DNA of 64,000 nucleotides from Lachnospiraceae bacterium (lineage in GTDB: Bacteria > Bacillota_A > Clostridia > Lachnospirales > Lachnospiraceae): NCBI GenBank assembly GCA_017391465.1, contig JAFOYH010000103.1, forward strand, positions 92,627 through 156,626. The letters are read 5' to 3'. Within the stretch, counting starts at the first letter, position 1. Each line of letters begins with the position of its first letter. Below the pieces are notes generated by a model, which searched no databases, was not told the DNA's origin, and worked only from the letters and a program-made list of their open reading frames with translations. A program made the translations under genes and the position numbers. Positions 8,746 to 17,277 of the stretch are shown here, in pieces.

Positions 8746-9303
8746 GATTTTATTTATAAAAGTCAATACATACAGAAGGTATATGCTTTTTTATTTGTAT
8801 TTGGAATTATAACAGGAACAATTCTTTTAAATATCATGTTAGAATACAAAGGAATGATTTTAATTGAAGAAATGCAAAAGTACCATAATCTTATAAAGAA
8901 TTCCTACGAAATGGATATCTTTGTTTTTCTTCGAATATGGCTTTACCGACTTAGTATTGCGGTGTTTTTATATATAAGCATTCAAGTGTTGGATCATTGT
9001 TATATTATGTATCCGATTCTTTTTCTTTGGGGAAATTCATTTGGATATACATTGTCGTTATTAACGTTTCAATATGGGTGGTTAGGGCTGGTATGTATGT
9101 TTTTTTATCTGTTTCCCCATTATATTCTGTATTTGCCATGGATTATTGTTGTACTTAGAGAAACGTCATCCCAAATGAATCAGGCTTTAAAGCTGTTTTT
9201 GGGTCATGCAGTGGTGATTTTTATCTTGATTTTATTAGGAAGTGGAGTGGAAACCTATATAAATCCTATTTTTTTGAAAATTTTTTTGAAAAAATTTTTA
9301 TAA
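8728..9303 (+). CDS. spoIIM: SpoIIM-like (stage II sporulation protein M) membrane protein
   Basis: Polytopic protein of 191 aa with about five hydrophobic segments (near residues 18-37, 65-85, 92-112, 115-140 and 157-175). The segment FYLFPHYILYLPWIIVVLRE resembles the conserved PHG...E.P region of SpoIIM, part of the SpoIID-M-P machine for engulfment during sporulation. The nudF-spoIIM-xerD order matches B. subtilis and is a main reason for the call. Similarity is weak, the glycine after PH is replaced by tyrosine, and the C-terminal end is very lysine- and phenylalanine-rich. The start is uncertain: no ribosome site precedes the ATG at 8728, and AGGGG at 8739-8743 could serve an ATT codon at 8752 in the same frame. 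Confidence 0.62.
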   Translation: MSVSGDDFIYKSQYIQKVYAFLFVFGIITGTILLNIMLEYKGMILIEEMQKYHNLIKNSYEMDIFVFLRIWLYRLSIAVFLYISIQVLDHCYIMYPILFLWGNSFGYTLSLLTFQYGWLGLVCMFFYLFPHYILYLPWIIVVLRETSSQMNQALKLFLGHAVVIFILILLGSGVETYINPIFLKIFLKKFL

Positions 9304-9401
9304 AAAAATCAACATATGGTAAACAAATTGTTTGAATGGTCTGTATCTTGTATTTTGTTACAAAATTAATAAATTGTGTAATAATTCTGTAAAAAAATTG
9401 T

Positions 9402-9430
9402 TTGATTTTCTGTGGAAATATGCTTATAAT
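9402..9430 (+). promoter_or_regulatory. sigma-A promoter of xerD
   Basis: TTGATT (9402-9407), 17-nt spacer, TATAAT (9425-9430), 34 nt before the xerD start codon. Confidence 0.75.
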
Positions 9431-9463
9431 AAAAATATCGATTACACAAATGAAGGTGGAGAA

Positions 9464-10348
9464 ATGTACGAAATGATTGAAAAATTCGTTATTTATCTTA
9501 CAGATGTAAAGAAATCTTCGACCAATACGGTTTTATCCTATCGAAGAGATTTAGTAAAATTTAATAAATTTATGGAAGATCAGGGGATTATCGATGTATC
9601 AAAGATGAATCCAACGAACTTGAATTCGTACATGCTTTATATGGAAAAAGAGAAGTTGGCAACATCAACCATTTCCAGAAATGTTGCTACATTGAAAGCA
9701 TATTTTGGCTTTCTATATCGTGATGGATATATCATCAGTGATCCAACGACACAGTTGAAGGCACCTAAAATTGAAAAGAAGATGCCGGAAGTGATCACTA
9801 TGAAAGAAGTGGACCTTCTTTTAAATCAGCCGTCTGTAAAAACAAATAAAGGTATAAGAGATCGAGCAATGCTTGAATTACTTTATGCAACCGGCATGCG
9901 AGTGAGTGAATTGATTTCACTGAAAGTATCCGATGTGAATTTGAATTCTTCTTACATCCGATGCCAGGATATGACTCATGAACGTATTATTCCGTTTGGC
10001 AATGTGGCCAAGAGTGCTCTTAAGAACTACATTCGTGATGCGCGTCCTGCTATGATTGAACGGGAAGATGAAGAAATTCTTTTTACTAACTGTAATGGTT
10101 CACCAATGAGCCGTCAGGGATTTTGGAAGTTGTTGAAAAAATATGCAAAGAATGCAGGAATTCAGGCGGATATTACACCACATACATTAAGACATTCATT
10201 TGCGGCACATTTAGTTGCAAATGGTGCGGATTTGAAATCTGTTCAGGAGATGCTCGGTCATTCGGATATTTCTACAACTCAGGTTTATGCCCGCATGAAC
10301 AATCGCCGTATTAAAGATGTTTACTCCAAAGCGCATCCTCGAGCATAA
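9464..10348 (+). CDS. xerD: XerD-like site-specific tyrosine recombinase
   Basis: Predicted chromosome-dimer resolvase acting at dif with a XerC partner. I chose ATG 9464 (294 aa, the usual XerD length) behind AAGGTGG; the open frame extends 44 codons upstream but crosses the promoter. Residues 1-85 form the SAM-like core-binding domain. The catalytic domain shows Arg146 (ATGMRVSEL), His240 and Arg243 (HTLRHSFAAHL), His266 (LGHSDIS) and nucleophile Tyr275. The beta-hairpin lysine usually found in a GKGNKER-like segment is not there: the region reads CQDMTHERIIPFG. Its place next to spoIIM supports XerD, but a paralogue is possible. Confidence 0.87.
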   Translation: MYEMIEKFVIYLTDVKKSSTNTVLSYRRDLVKFNKFMEDQGIIDVSKMNPTNLNSYMLYMEKEKLATSTISRNVATLKAYFGFLYRDGYIISDPTTQLKAPKIEKKMPEVITMKEVDLLLNQPSVKTNKGIRDRAMLELLYATGMRVSELISLKVSDVNLNSSYIRCQDMTHERIIPFGNVAKSALKNYIRDARPAMIEREDEEILFTNCNGSPMSRQGFWKLLKKYAKNAGIQADITPHTLRHSFAAHLVANGADLKSVQEMLGHSDISTTQVYARMNNRRIKDVYSKAHPRA

Positions 10349-10368
10349 TTATATTTTATAAAAAGCTT

Positions 10369-10403
10369 AAGCCAGTAGAAAATGAACTACTGGCTTTGTT
10401 TTT
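10369..10403. terminator. Bidirectional terminator between xerD and aroF
   Basis: AAGCCAGTAG (10369-10378) pairs perfectly with CTACTGGCTT (10387-10396), with TGTTTTT downstream on the plus strand and CTTTTTATA downstream on the minus strand. It sits between two convergent genes. Confidence 0.85.
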
Positions 10404-11436
10404 AGCATCTTTCTGCAATTTCATATAGGAGATTTTCGGAGTCTTCCCATCCAAGACATGGATCAGTGATTGACTGACCATATACATGTGGCTGGCAGCC
10501 GATTTTCTGAGTGCCCTCGACAAGATAGCTTTCAATCATGACACCTTTAACAAGATTATGAATATCTTTGGAATGAGATCGACTGTGGAGGACTTCTTTT
10601 ACAATGCGAATCTGTTCTTTATATTGTTTATCTGAATTTGAATGATTCGCATCAACAATTGTCGCAGGATTCTTTAAATCTTTTTCACCGTACATCTGAT
10701 ACAATTTCATCAAATCTTCATAATGATAATTCGGACGGGAACGTCCGTATTTATTTACTGAGCCGCGGAGAATTGTATGGGCATAAGGATTACCAGAGGT
10801 ATTCACATCCCATCCACGGTAAATAAAATTATGTGCAGCCTGTGCAGCGACAACAGAATTGAACATCACAGAAAAATCACCGCTTGTCGGGTTTTTCATT
10901 CCGGCGGGAACATCAAATCCACTTGTAACAAGTCTGTGTTGCTGGTCTTCAACAGAACGTGCACCGATGGCAACATATGAAAGTATATCTGAAAGGTACC
11001 AGTAGTTTTCAGGATAAAGCATTTCATCAGCAATCGGCATACCATAGGTTTCGAGTGCATGCATATGCATTTTACGTATAGAAATAATACCCTGAAGCAA
11101 ATCAGGTGCTTTTTCCGGGTCCGGTTGATGAAGCATACCTTTATATCCTTCACCGGTTGTTCGCGGTTTGTTTGTGTAGATTCGAGGTACAATAATGACC
11201 TTATCTTTGATTTTTTCCTGAACTTTTGTCAAACGTTCAATATATTCACATACAGAGTCTTCATTGTCTGCAGAACAAGGACCAATAATCGCAAGAAATT
11301 TATCGGATTTACCTGTAATGACATCAATTAATTGCTGGTCCAATACCTTTTTTTGGGAAGCAAGATCTGCACTTACAGGATAGAGTTCTTTGATTTCTTT
11401 AGGTACGGGTAATTTTTTCTTAAATTCAAAACTCAT
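10402..11436 (-). CDS. aroF: 3-deoxy-7-phosphoheptulonate (DAHP) synthase, AroF/G/H type
   Basis: First step of the shikimate pathway: phosphoenolpyruvate plus erythrose 4-phosphate give DAHP. I chose ATG 11436 (MSFEFKKKLPVP, 344 aa), 9 nt from GGAG; an in-frame GTG at 11445 abuts that site. Class I-alpha motifs are all present: AIIGPCSADNEDS, IVPRIYTNKPRTTGEGYKG, LPxAGEML-like IADEMLYPENYWYLSD, GARSVEDQQHR, GMKNPTSGDFSVM and the metal-site VDANHSNS. No extra ACT or chorismate mutase domain is attached. Feedback type cannot be read with confidence. The gene stands alone on the minus strand with its own promoter. Confidence 0.95.
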   Translation of the reverse strand: MSFEFKKKLPVPKEIKELYPVSADLASQKKVLDQQLIDVITGKSDKFLAIIGPCSADNEDSVCEYIERLTKVQEKIKDKVIIVPRIYTNKPRTTGEGYKGMLHQPDPEKAPDLLQGIISIRKMHMHALETYGMPIADEMLYPENYWYLSDILSYVAIGARSVEDQQHRLVTSGFDVPAGMKNPTSGDFSVMFNSVVAAQAAHNFIYRGWDVNTSGNPYAHTILRGSVNKYGRSRPNYHYEDLMKLYQMYGEKDLKNPATIVDANHSNSDKQYKEQIRIVKEVLHSRSHSKDIHNLVKGVMIESYLVEGTQKIGCQPHVYGQSITDPCLGWEDSENLLYEIAERC

Positions 11437-11477
11437 TTCAAGCACTCCTTCTCTAGTAAAATGTTTCTTGATTTTTA

Positions 11478-11506
11478 ATTATAGTACATGTTGGTTTGGA
11501 TGTCAA
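11478..11506 (-). promoter_or_regulatory. sigma-A promoter of aroF
   Basis: On the minus strand, TTGACA (11506-11501), 17-nt spacer, TATAAT (11483-11478): a full consensus promoter. Confidence 0.87.
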
Positions 11507-11515
11507 AATAAAAGC

Positions 11516-11544
11516 TTGCATATTAAAAAGAAACTGGGTACAAT
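11516..11544 (+). promoter_or_regulatory. sigma-A promoter of the membrane protein-scpA-scpB operon
   Basis: TTGCAT (11516-11521), 17-nt spacer, TACAAT (11539-11544), divergent from the aroF promoter. Confidence 0.7.
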
Positions 11545-11583
11545 GAAATGAGTTTATTTTAGGAACATAAAGGAGTATTTGGG

Positions 11584-12201
11584 ATGGAATATGGACTTGA
11601 GATTGCAGCGATATTCATAGCAACTGCATGGGTCATGATGTTGCATGAACTGCCAAAATCAATCATGTATATTATTACCGGACGTCATTGCCAGAAAGAA
11701 GATAAATATAAAATATTTAAAACTTTTCAATATATCGATCCTATAGGGTTGATTTTGTTTTTGCTTTGTCATGCGGGTGCCAGTCGACCTTATCCTTATC
11801 GTCTTAAAGAAAGAGATACAAATATTGCTATTGGAATGACGGGATTTTTAACGCTGTCTATAATGATTGTTGCAAGTGTGGCATTGTATAATTATCTACT
11901 TATGAATTATCCGGTTTTTTATAATGTTGGAGTGGATCAACCGTTAATGTATGTCATTATTAAAATGAGCTGGTATTTTATGTATGCATCCATTGCTTTG
12001 TTTATTGTGAATTTATTCCCGATTGCCACATCCGATATTTTTTTGGTGATTGTGGCGGCTTCACCTGGAAAGTTAATGAAATTATTAAAATATGATTCTA
12101 TTTTCAAAATAGCTTTATTAATGTGTATTATTTTTAATTATATTCAAAAATGGGCTATGATGGGAATGAATCTTGTTTATGAATTCCTTGGTTTTGTTTA
12201 G
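11584..12201 (+). CDS. Site-2-protease-like (M50) membrane protein with degenerate active site
   Basis: Polytopic membrane protein of 205 aa with hydrophobic segments near residues 6-22, 50-64, 82-103, 121-140, 143-155 and 170-190. Genes in this position, just upstream of scpA, are often M50 zinc metalloproteases of the YwhC/rhomboid-like S2P group. Here the expected HExxH motif reads HELPK (His21-Lys25), so the second zinc histidine is lysine. The second motif, usually PxxPLDG, reads PIATSDI: the aspartate is kept but the glycine is lost. The protein is therefore probably not a working protease. AAAGGAG precedes the ATG. It ends 8 nt before scpA. The family assignment rests on context and weak motif match. 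Confidence 0.6.
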   Translation: MEYGLEIAAIFIATAWVMMLHELPKSIMYIITGRHCQKEDKYKIFKTFQYIDPIGLILFLLCHAGASRPYPYRLKERDTNIAIGMTGFLTLSIMIVASVALYNYLLMNYPVFYNVGVDQPLMYVIIKMSWYFMYASIALFIVNLFPIATSDIFLVIVAASPGKLMKLLKYDSIFKIALLMCIIFNYIQKWAMMGMNLVYEFLGFV

Positions 12202-12209
12202 GAGGAACT

Positions 12210-12992
12210 ATGGCACTCGATATAAAACTTCAGGTTTTTGAAGGTCCTTTGGATTTGCTTTTACACCTGATTGATTTGAATAAAATAGACATTTATGATA
12301 TACCGATCTCGTTGATAACAGACCAGTATCTGGAGTACATCAGGCAGATGCAAGAGCAGGATATGGAAATTATGAGTGAGTTTCTTGTCATGGCGGCGAC
12401 TCTGCTCCGCATAAAGTCCAAGATGCTTCTTCCTGAAGAGCCTAAAGATGAAATATTGAATGAAGACCCAAGGGAGGAACTTGTAGAGCGACTTTTGGAA
12501 CATAAGATGTATAAATATATGGCTTTAGAGTTAAAGGACCGTCATTTGGACGCATCGAAGAATATCTATAAAGGCATGACACTGCCTGAGGATATGGTTT
12601 ATGAAGAGCCGCCGGTTGATTTGGAGATTTTGATTGGTGATCTGAGTCTTGAAAAACTTCATCATATTTTTTTAGATGTTTTAAAACGTCAGGAAGAAAA
12701 AATGGATCCGATTCGTAGTAAATATGGTCGAATTGAACAGGAAGAAGTGAGTCTTTCTGAGTGCATTGACCATATTATGAAGTATGGAAATTCCTGTTCA
12801 AAATTTAGTTTTCGCCATATTTTGTCACATAGACAGAGTCGAAATTATGTGATTGTTTCTTTTTTGGCCATTCTTGAATTAATGAAAAGCGGAGTCGTTC
12901 GTATTTCTCAGGAAGATATATTTGGCGATATTCAGATTGAGATGACAGGACATGGAACGGTGCCAAGTGAGATCAGTGTTGAGGGAGTGTAA
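12210..12992 (+). CDS. scpA: Segregation and condensation protein A
   Basis: Kleisin subunit of the bacterial SMC condensin complex, which bridges the SMC heads and organises the nucleoid. The 260-aa protein begins with the diagnostic FEGPLDLLLHLIDLNKIDIYDIPI segment, followed by LVMAATLLRIKSKMLLP and an acidic linker. The C-terminal winged helix (VSFLAILELMKSGVVRISQEDIFGDI) contacts the SMC head. AGGAGG precedes the ATG. It is followed after 5 nt by scpB, the usual pair. Confidence 0.96.
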   Translation: MALDIKLQVFEGPLDLLLHLIDLNKIDIYDIPISLITDQYLEYIRQMQEQDMEIMSEFLVMAATLLRIKSKMLLPEEPKDEILNEDPREELVERLLEHKMYKYMALELKDRHLDASKNIYKGMTLPEDMVYEEPPVDLEILIGDLSLEKLHHIFLDVLKRQEEKMDPIRSKYGRIEQEEVSLSECIDHIMKYGNSCSKFSFRHILSHRQSRNYVIVSFLAILELMKSGVVRISQEDIFGDIQIEMTGHGTVPSEISVEGV

Positions 12993-12997
12993 TTATA

Positions 12998-13573
12998 ATG
13001 GAAATAAAATCAATGGAAGCAGCCGTAGAGGCATTGCTGTTTGCAATGGGTGATGCGGTTCAGACAAGTGATCTGGCAGCGGTTCTGGAGATCAGTCCGG
13101 AAGATGTAAGGAAACTGGTACGTCAGATGATGGTTCAATATGACGAAGCACATAGAGGAATACATATTATTGAGTTGGGAGATTCTTTTCAAATGTGTAC
13201 AAAACCATCGATGTATGATTATTTGATAAAATTAACACATCGTCCGAAAAAACATGTACTGACGGATGTTGCTTTAGAGACATTATCAATTATTGCTTAT
13301 AAGCAGCCGGTGACACGTGCAGAAATTGAACGTATCCGAGGTGTAAACTCAGATAAAGCAATTAATCGTCTGGTTGAATATAATCTGGTTTCTGAAATGG
13401 GAAGATTAGATGCTCCGGGACGTCCGATTCTTTTTGGGACAACAGAAGAGTTTTTGCGTACATTTGGTGTTCGGTCGCCGGAAGAACTTCCGATTCTGAA
13501 TCCGGAAAAGGTGGAAGAGTTTAAACAGCAAGCGGAAGAAGAAATTGATTTAGGAATTGAAGAAGATTCATAA
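12998..13573 (+). CDS. scpB: Segregation and condensation protein B
   Basis: Winged-helix dimer that binds the ScpA linker in the SMC-ScpAB complex. The 191-aa protein has the two expected winged helices; the second contains the family signature VALETLSIIAYKQPVTRAEIERIRGVNSDKAI and the GRLDAPGRPILFGTTEEFLRTFG segment. An acidic tail (EEEIDLGIEEDS) ends the protein. GAGGGAG lies at the scpA stop, 10 nt upstream. A terminator follows directly. Confidence 0.96.
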   Translation: MEIKSMEAAVEALLFAMGDAVQTSDLAAVLEISPEDVRKLVRQMMVQYDEAHRGIHIIELGDSFQMCTKPSMYDYLIKLTHRPKKHVLTDVALETLSIIAYKQPVTRAEIERIRGVNSDKAINRLVEYNLVSEMGRLDAPGRPILFGTTEEFLRTFGVRSPEELPILNPEKVEEFKQQAEEEIDLGIEEDS

Positions 13574-13575
13574 AT

Positions 13576-13613
13576 AAGAGCGGATAAATGCAAAGTGCAT
13601 GTTATCCGCTCTT
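13576..13613. terminator. Terminator between scpB and the HAD gene
   Basis: AAGAGCGGATAA (13576-13587) pairs perfectly with TTATCCGCTCTT (13602-13613); an inner ATGCA/TGCAT pair extends the stem. It sits between convergent genes and probably serves both, although T runs are short. Confidence 0.75.
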
Positions 13614-13618
13614 GGTAT

Positions 13619-14422
13619 TTAAAATTCTTTATTATTGATGAATAATTGTTTTAAGGTTTTGATAACACCATTGTTTTCACAGGAGTCGCATGTGAACCGT
13701 GCCGCGTTTTTTACGGTTGGATTGGCGTTTTCAACAGCGAAGCTGTAATAAGCCTGCTTGAGCATTTCGATATCATTAATCTGATCACCAAAGGCAACAG
13801 TTTCATGGATGGTTATGCCAAGGACTTCCTGAAGTTTTGCCAAGGAGTTTCCTTTGTTGGTTCCTTTTGTAATAAAGTCAATCCAGTGAGTTCCTGAAAT
13901 TACAGCTTTACAAATCTTATTCCATTTTTTTATCCATTTTGGATCGATTTCAGTAATGTTTTCTGTATGATAAAATGCCAATTTAATAATTGGATCTTTA
14001 ATTTCGCTCATGGAAGAACAAAGCTGCATATCATATCCATAGCTTTCATTCATAAATGTTACAAATGATGAATCTGTACATGATGTGTATGCGGTATCGA
14101 TGGTTTCTGCATAGTAGGGTTGTTTGATATGATTATCTAAGTCATCAAAAAGCTGTTGGTAAATTTCGGGACTAAAATCAGCAACAGTCATTTTTTTGCT
14201 ATATGTTCCGATATATGCACCGTTGCTTGTGATGTAAAAAATATCATTTTTTACAGGTTCAAACATTTTATCAATACATGATTTATGTCGTCCGCTGGCA
14301 ACAACAAAATATATACCCTGAGCTTTCAGACAACGGATTAAGGAGAAAAATTCCGGATTGACTACGTTTGTGCCTTCTGGGACAAGTGTGCCATCAATAT
14401 CTGTAACAATGAGTTTAATCAT
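13619..14422 (-). CDS. HAD-superfamily (Cof-like, IIB) hydrolase
   Basis: Cytosolic phosphatase-fold protein of 267 aa. Motif I is VTDIDGTLVPEG with the two aspartates near residues 7 and 9. The threonine or serine of motif II is in VASGRHKS. Lysine motif III lies near TKGTNKGNSLAKL and motif IV is AFGDQINDIEMLKQA. The insertion between motifs II and III is a Cof-type (C2B) cap. These enzymes act on sugar phosphates or similar small molecules; the substrate cannot be named. AAAGGAG precedes the ATG. It is divergent from the carboxypeptidase gene. Confidence 0.9.
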   Translation of the reverse strand: MIKLIVTDIDGTLVPEGTNVVNPEFFSLIRCLKAQGIYFVVASGRHKSCIDKMFEPVKNDIFYITSNGAYIGTYSKKMTVADFSPEIYQQLFDDLDNHIKQPYYAETIDTAYTSCTDSSFVTFMNESYGYDMQLCSSMSEIKDPIIKLAFYHTENITEIDPKWIKKWNKICKAVISGTHWIDFITKGTNKGNSLAKLQEVLGITIHETVAFGDQINDIEMLKQAYYSFAVENANPTVKNAARFTCDSCENNGVIKTLKQLFINNKEF

Positions 14423-14550
14423 GAGGAACTCCTTTCAAATTTTGCGCGTATTTTCGATTATATATGAGTAAGTGTCATTTAGTCAAGGTGATGCATAAAA
14501 TTTTCTTAACACAAATACATTTTATTAAATACCATGAGGAGCGTGAAAAA

Positions 14551-15720
14551 TTGGAACGATTGGCTCGAATCGGATTAACATGTATTTTGGCTTGTGTGGT
14601 GAGTTTGTTTGGAACATTATGGGTTTATGGTGAATCTTCCAAAGAAACCGAAGAAAAGTTGAATTTATATGCCCGGGCAGCTGTGTTATTGGATGGCGAA
14701 ACATCACGTTTGCTTTATGGCGAAAATGAAAATGTGCCCATGGCTATGGCAAGTACTACAAAAATTATGACATGCCTGGTTGCTTTGGAAAACTCAGATA
14801 TGGATGAAATTGTTACAATTTCAGATTATGCAGCAAGTATGCCGGATGTTCAGCTTGATGCAGTTAGCGGTGAAACATTTTATATGGAAGATTTGCTTTA
14901 TTCACTTATGTTGGAATCTCACAATGATGTGGCGGTTGCTATTGCAGAGCATATTGGAGGGAACGAAAAAGGGTTTGCCGAAATGATGAATGACCGGGCA
15001 AGGGAAATCGGATGCAAACAGACACAGTTTGTTACAGCCAATGGTTTGGATGCCGAAGGGCATTATACAACCGCAGAAGAACTGGCACGGATTACTTACG
15101 AAGCACTGAAAAATGAGGAATTTATAAAAATAACAAATACTCCGGAGTATACATTTACGAATAGAGAGGGAACACGCGAATATAAGGTCCATAATAAAAA
15201 TTCTTTTTTATATTTAATGGATGGCGCGTATGGCGTGAAAACCGGATTTACCAATGATGCCGGGTATTGTTTTGTGGGTGCAGCTGAACAGGATTGTAAA
15301 AAATTGATTTCGGTTGTCCTTGGCAGCGGATGGCCGCCAAATAAAAATTATAAATGGGAAGATACAAAAAAACTAATGAATTATGGATTCGATAGATATG
15401 ATAAAAAAGAAATAGGAACAGATCATTTAGATGTTGGAGTATTAGAAGTTAAAAATGGCTTTAAAAAAAAGGTTATCCTGAATGTTGATTGTCAAACTTG
15501 TGACATAATATTAAGTGAAGATGATATAGTGTCGATAGAAATAATTAAAGAATTGACGAAAAATGCACCGATCAAACAAAATGAAATCGTCGGATGGGTG
15601 TATTATACAGTGAATAATCAGATAATTAAGCGTTTTCCTATATACACAACAGAGCAAATTGAACGAAAAAATTTTGTATATTGTCTAAAAACTTTGTTAA
15701 AACAATGGCAACTCTTTTGA
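14551..15720 (+). CDS. dacF: D-alanyl-D-alanine carboxypeptidase (DacF-like PBP, peptidase S11)
   Basis: Trims the terminal D-alanine of peptidoglycan pentapeptides outside the membrane. I chose the TTG at 14551 (MERLARIGLT, 389 aa), 9 nt after GAGGAG, because it places a signal peptide (residues 5-27, hydrophobic, ending VYG) at the N terminus; an upstream in-frame ATG at 14464 has no ribosome site. The catalytic triad motifs are complete: Ser68-Lys71 (STTK), Ser123-Asn125 (SHN) and KTG in GVKTGFTNDAG. A C-terminal PBP5-like domain and a basic end follow, probably for membrane association. The mmdA operon promoter begins directly after the stop. Confidence 0.93.
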   Translation: MERLARIGLTCILACVVSLFGTLWVYGESSKETEEKLNLYARAAVLLDGETSRLLYGENENVPMAMASTTKIMTCLVALENSDMDEIVTISDYAASMPDVQLDAVSGETFYMEDLLYSLMLESHNDVAVAIAEHIGGNEKGFAEMMNDRAREIGCKQTQFVTANGLDAEGHYTTAEELARITYEALKNEEFIKITNTPEYTFTNREGTREYKVHNKNSFLYLMDGAYGVKTGFTNDAGYCFVGAAEQDCKKLISVVLGSGWPPNKNYKWEDTKKLMNYGFDRYDKKEIGTDHLDVGVLEVKNGFKKKVILNVDCQTCDIILSEDDIVSIEIIKELTKNAPIKQNEIVGWVYYTVNNQIIKRFPIYTTEQIERKNFVYCLKTLLKQWQLF

Positions 15721-15721
15721 G

Positions 15722-15750
15722 TTGAAATACAATTTGAAAACGATTATAAT
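15722..15750 (+). promoter_or_regulatory. sigma-A promoter of the decarboxylase operon
   Basis: TTGAAA (15722-15727), 17-nt spacer, TATAAT (15745-15750), starting 2 nt after the dacF-like stop codon. Confidence 0.8.
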
Positions 15751-15804
15751 AATTGAATGGATAATAAGGGGTCTATAATTAAGGGATAAAATGGAGGTAA
15801 AGAA

Positions 15805-17262
15805 ATGAGTACAGAAAAAAAACTGTCTGCCAGAGAACGTATCGAAGCTTTTTTTGACTCGAATAGTTTTGTTGAAATTGGTGAGATGATTCATGCACGA
15901 AGCACCGATTTTAATATGGCAGATCAGAAAACACCGTCGGATGGTGTTATTACAGGATACGGAATTTCCAACGGAAGGCTTGTTTATGCGTTTTGTCAGG
16001 ATGCGTCTGTAATGAATGGATCTGTTGGTGAAATGCATGCAAAGAAGATTATACGAATGTATGATATGGCGTTAAAAATGGGAGCACCGGTTGTGGGAAT
16101 GATTGATTGTGCCGGGATGCGTCTCCAGGAAGCTACAGATGCTCTGAATGCTTTTGGGGAATTGTATCATCGACAGATTATGGCTTCGGGAATTATTCCG
16201 CAGATTATGGGTGTGTTTGGAACCTGTGGCGGCGGCATGGCATTAGTTCCGTCATTGGCAGATTTTACTTTTGTGGTAAAAGATGAAGGTGAAATCTTTA
16301 TAAATTCTCCAGATTCCATTAAAGGAAATCGTATTGAAGTATGCAATACGTCTTCCAGTACGTATCGAAGTTGTATTACAGGAGATGTAGATGGTGTAGG
16401 AGAAACAGATTTTGAGGTTCTTTTACAAATGCAGCAATTGGTTTCTGTTTTGCCATCAAACAATAAAGAAGATGGTCTGTACATGAGAGAAAGTATGGAT
16501 CAATTAAATAGAGAAAATAAAGATATCAGTCGTACATTAGATACAGTATACATCTTAAAAGATTTATCCGATCAGGGAGGTTTTTTGGAAATAAAGCCTG
16601 ATTATGCAAAAGAAATGGTTACCGGATTTATGATTTTAAATGGAAATACTGTAGGAGCTGTAGCAAATCGAGAGGAAGTTCTTGATGCGGAAGGTCATGT
16701 GATTGAACGAATGCCATCGGTTTTATCTGTTGATGGAATGAAAAAAGCGGAACGTTTTATTCGATTTTGTGATGCATTTTCAATTCCGGTTTTATCATTG
16801 GTTAATGTGTCCGGATTTAAGGCATCGATGGAAGAAGAAAAAGAATTGGCAAAAGCATCTGCAAAATTGACATATGCTTATTCAAGTGCAACGGTTCCAA
16901 AAGTAACGGTTATTATAGGAAAAGCTTATGGAAGTGCCTATTTATGTATGGGCAGCCGTCATATCGGAGCAGATCTTGTTTATGCATGGCCGAATTCTGA
17001 AATTGGTATGATGGATGCGATGGCAGCCGTTAAGATTATGTATTCAGATGAAATTCGTGCTGCAGATGACAGCAGCGAATTCATTAAAGTGAAAAAACAA
17101 GAATATGAAGCGATTCAAAACAGTCCGTTATCAGCAGCATCAAGAGGATATGTTGATACGATCATCGATCCGGCTGCAACCAGAAAACATTTGATTGCTG
17201 CAATGGATATGCTTTCAACAAAAAGAGAAATGAAACTGGATAAAAAACACGGAACTGTGTAA
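15805..17262 (+). CDS. mmdA: Acyl-CoA carboxyltransferase subunit (MmdA / 12S transcarboxylase type)
   Basis: Carboxyltransferase of the crotonase-fold AccD/PccB/MmdA family, moving a carboxyl group between an acyl-CoA (methylmalonyl-CoA, malonyl-CoA or similar) and biotin. The 485-aa protein has two homologous halves. The N half has LSARERIEAFFD, the acyl-CoA region GSVGEMHAKKI and oxyanion-type GTCGGGMALVPSL. The C half has VSGFKASMEEEKELAKASAKLTYAYSSATVPKVTVIIGKAYGSAYLCMGS and AWPNSEIGMM. It is slightly shorter than typical MmdA (about 510 aa). It opens an operon with a separate biotin carrier and a sodium pump, which points to decarboxylase or transcarboxylase function rather than biosynthesis. 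The true acyl-CoA cannot be read from sequence. Confidence 0.88.
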   Translation: MSTEKKLSARERIEAFFDSNSFVEIGEMIHARSTDFNMADQKTPSDGVITGYGISNGRLVYAFCQDASVMNGSVGEMHAKKIIRMYDMALKMGAPVVGMIDCAGMRLQEATDALNAFGELYHRQIMASGIIPQIMGVFGTCGGGMALVPSLADFTFVVKDEGEIFINSPDSIKGNRIEVCNTSSSTYRSCITGDVDGVGETDFEVLLQMQQLVSVLPSNNKEDGLYMRESMDQLNRENKDISRTLDTVYILKDLSDQGGFLEIKPDYAKEMVTGFMILNGNTVGAVANREEVLDAEGHVIERMPSVLSVDGMKKAERFIRFCDAFSIPVLSLVNVSGFKASMEEEKELAKASAKLTYAYSSATVPKVTVIIGKAYGSAYLCMGSRHIGADLVYAWPNSEIGMMDAMAAVKIMYSDEIRAADDSSEFIKVKKQEYEAIQNSPLSAASRGYVDTIIDPAATRKHLIAAMDMLSTKREMKLDKKHGTV

Positions 17263-17277
17263 ATGAGGTGATAGATC

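Noticed and set aside
13576..13613. Attenuator or small RNA between scpB and the HAD gene
   Set aside because: A simple convergent terminator explains the hairpin.
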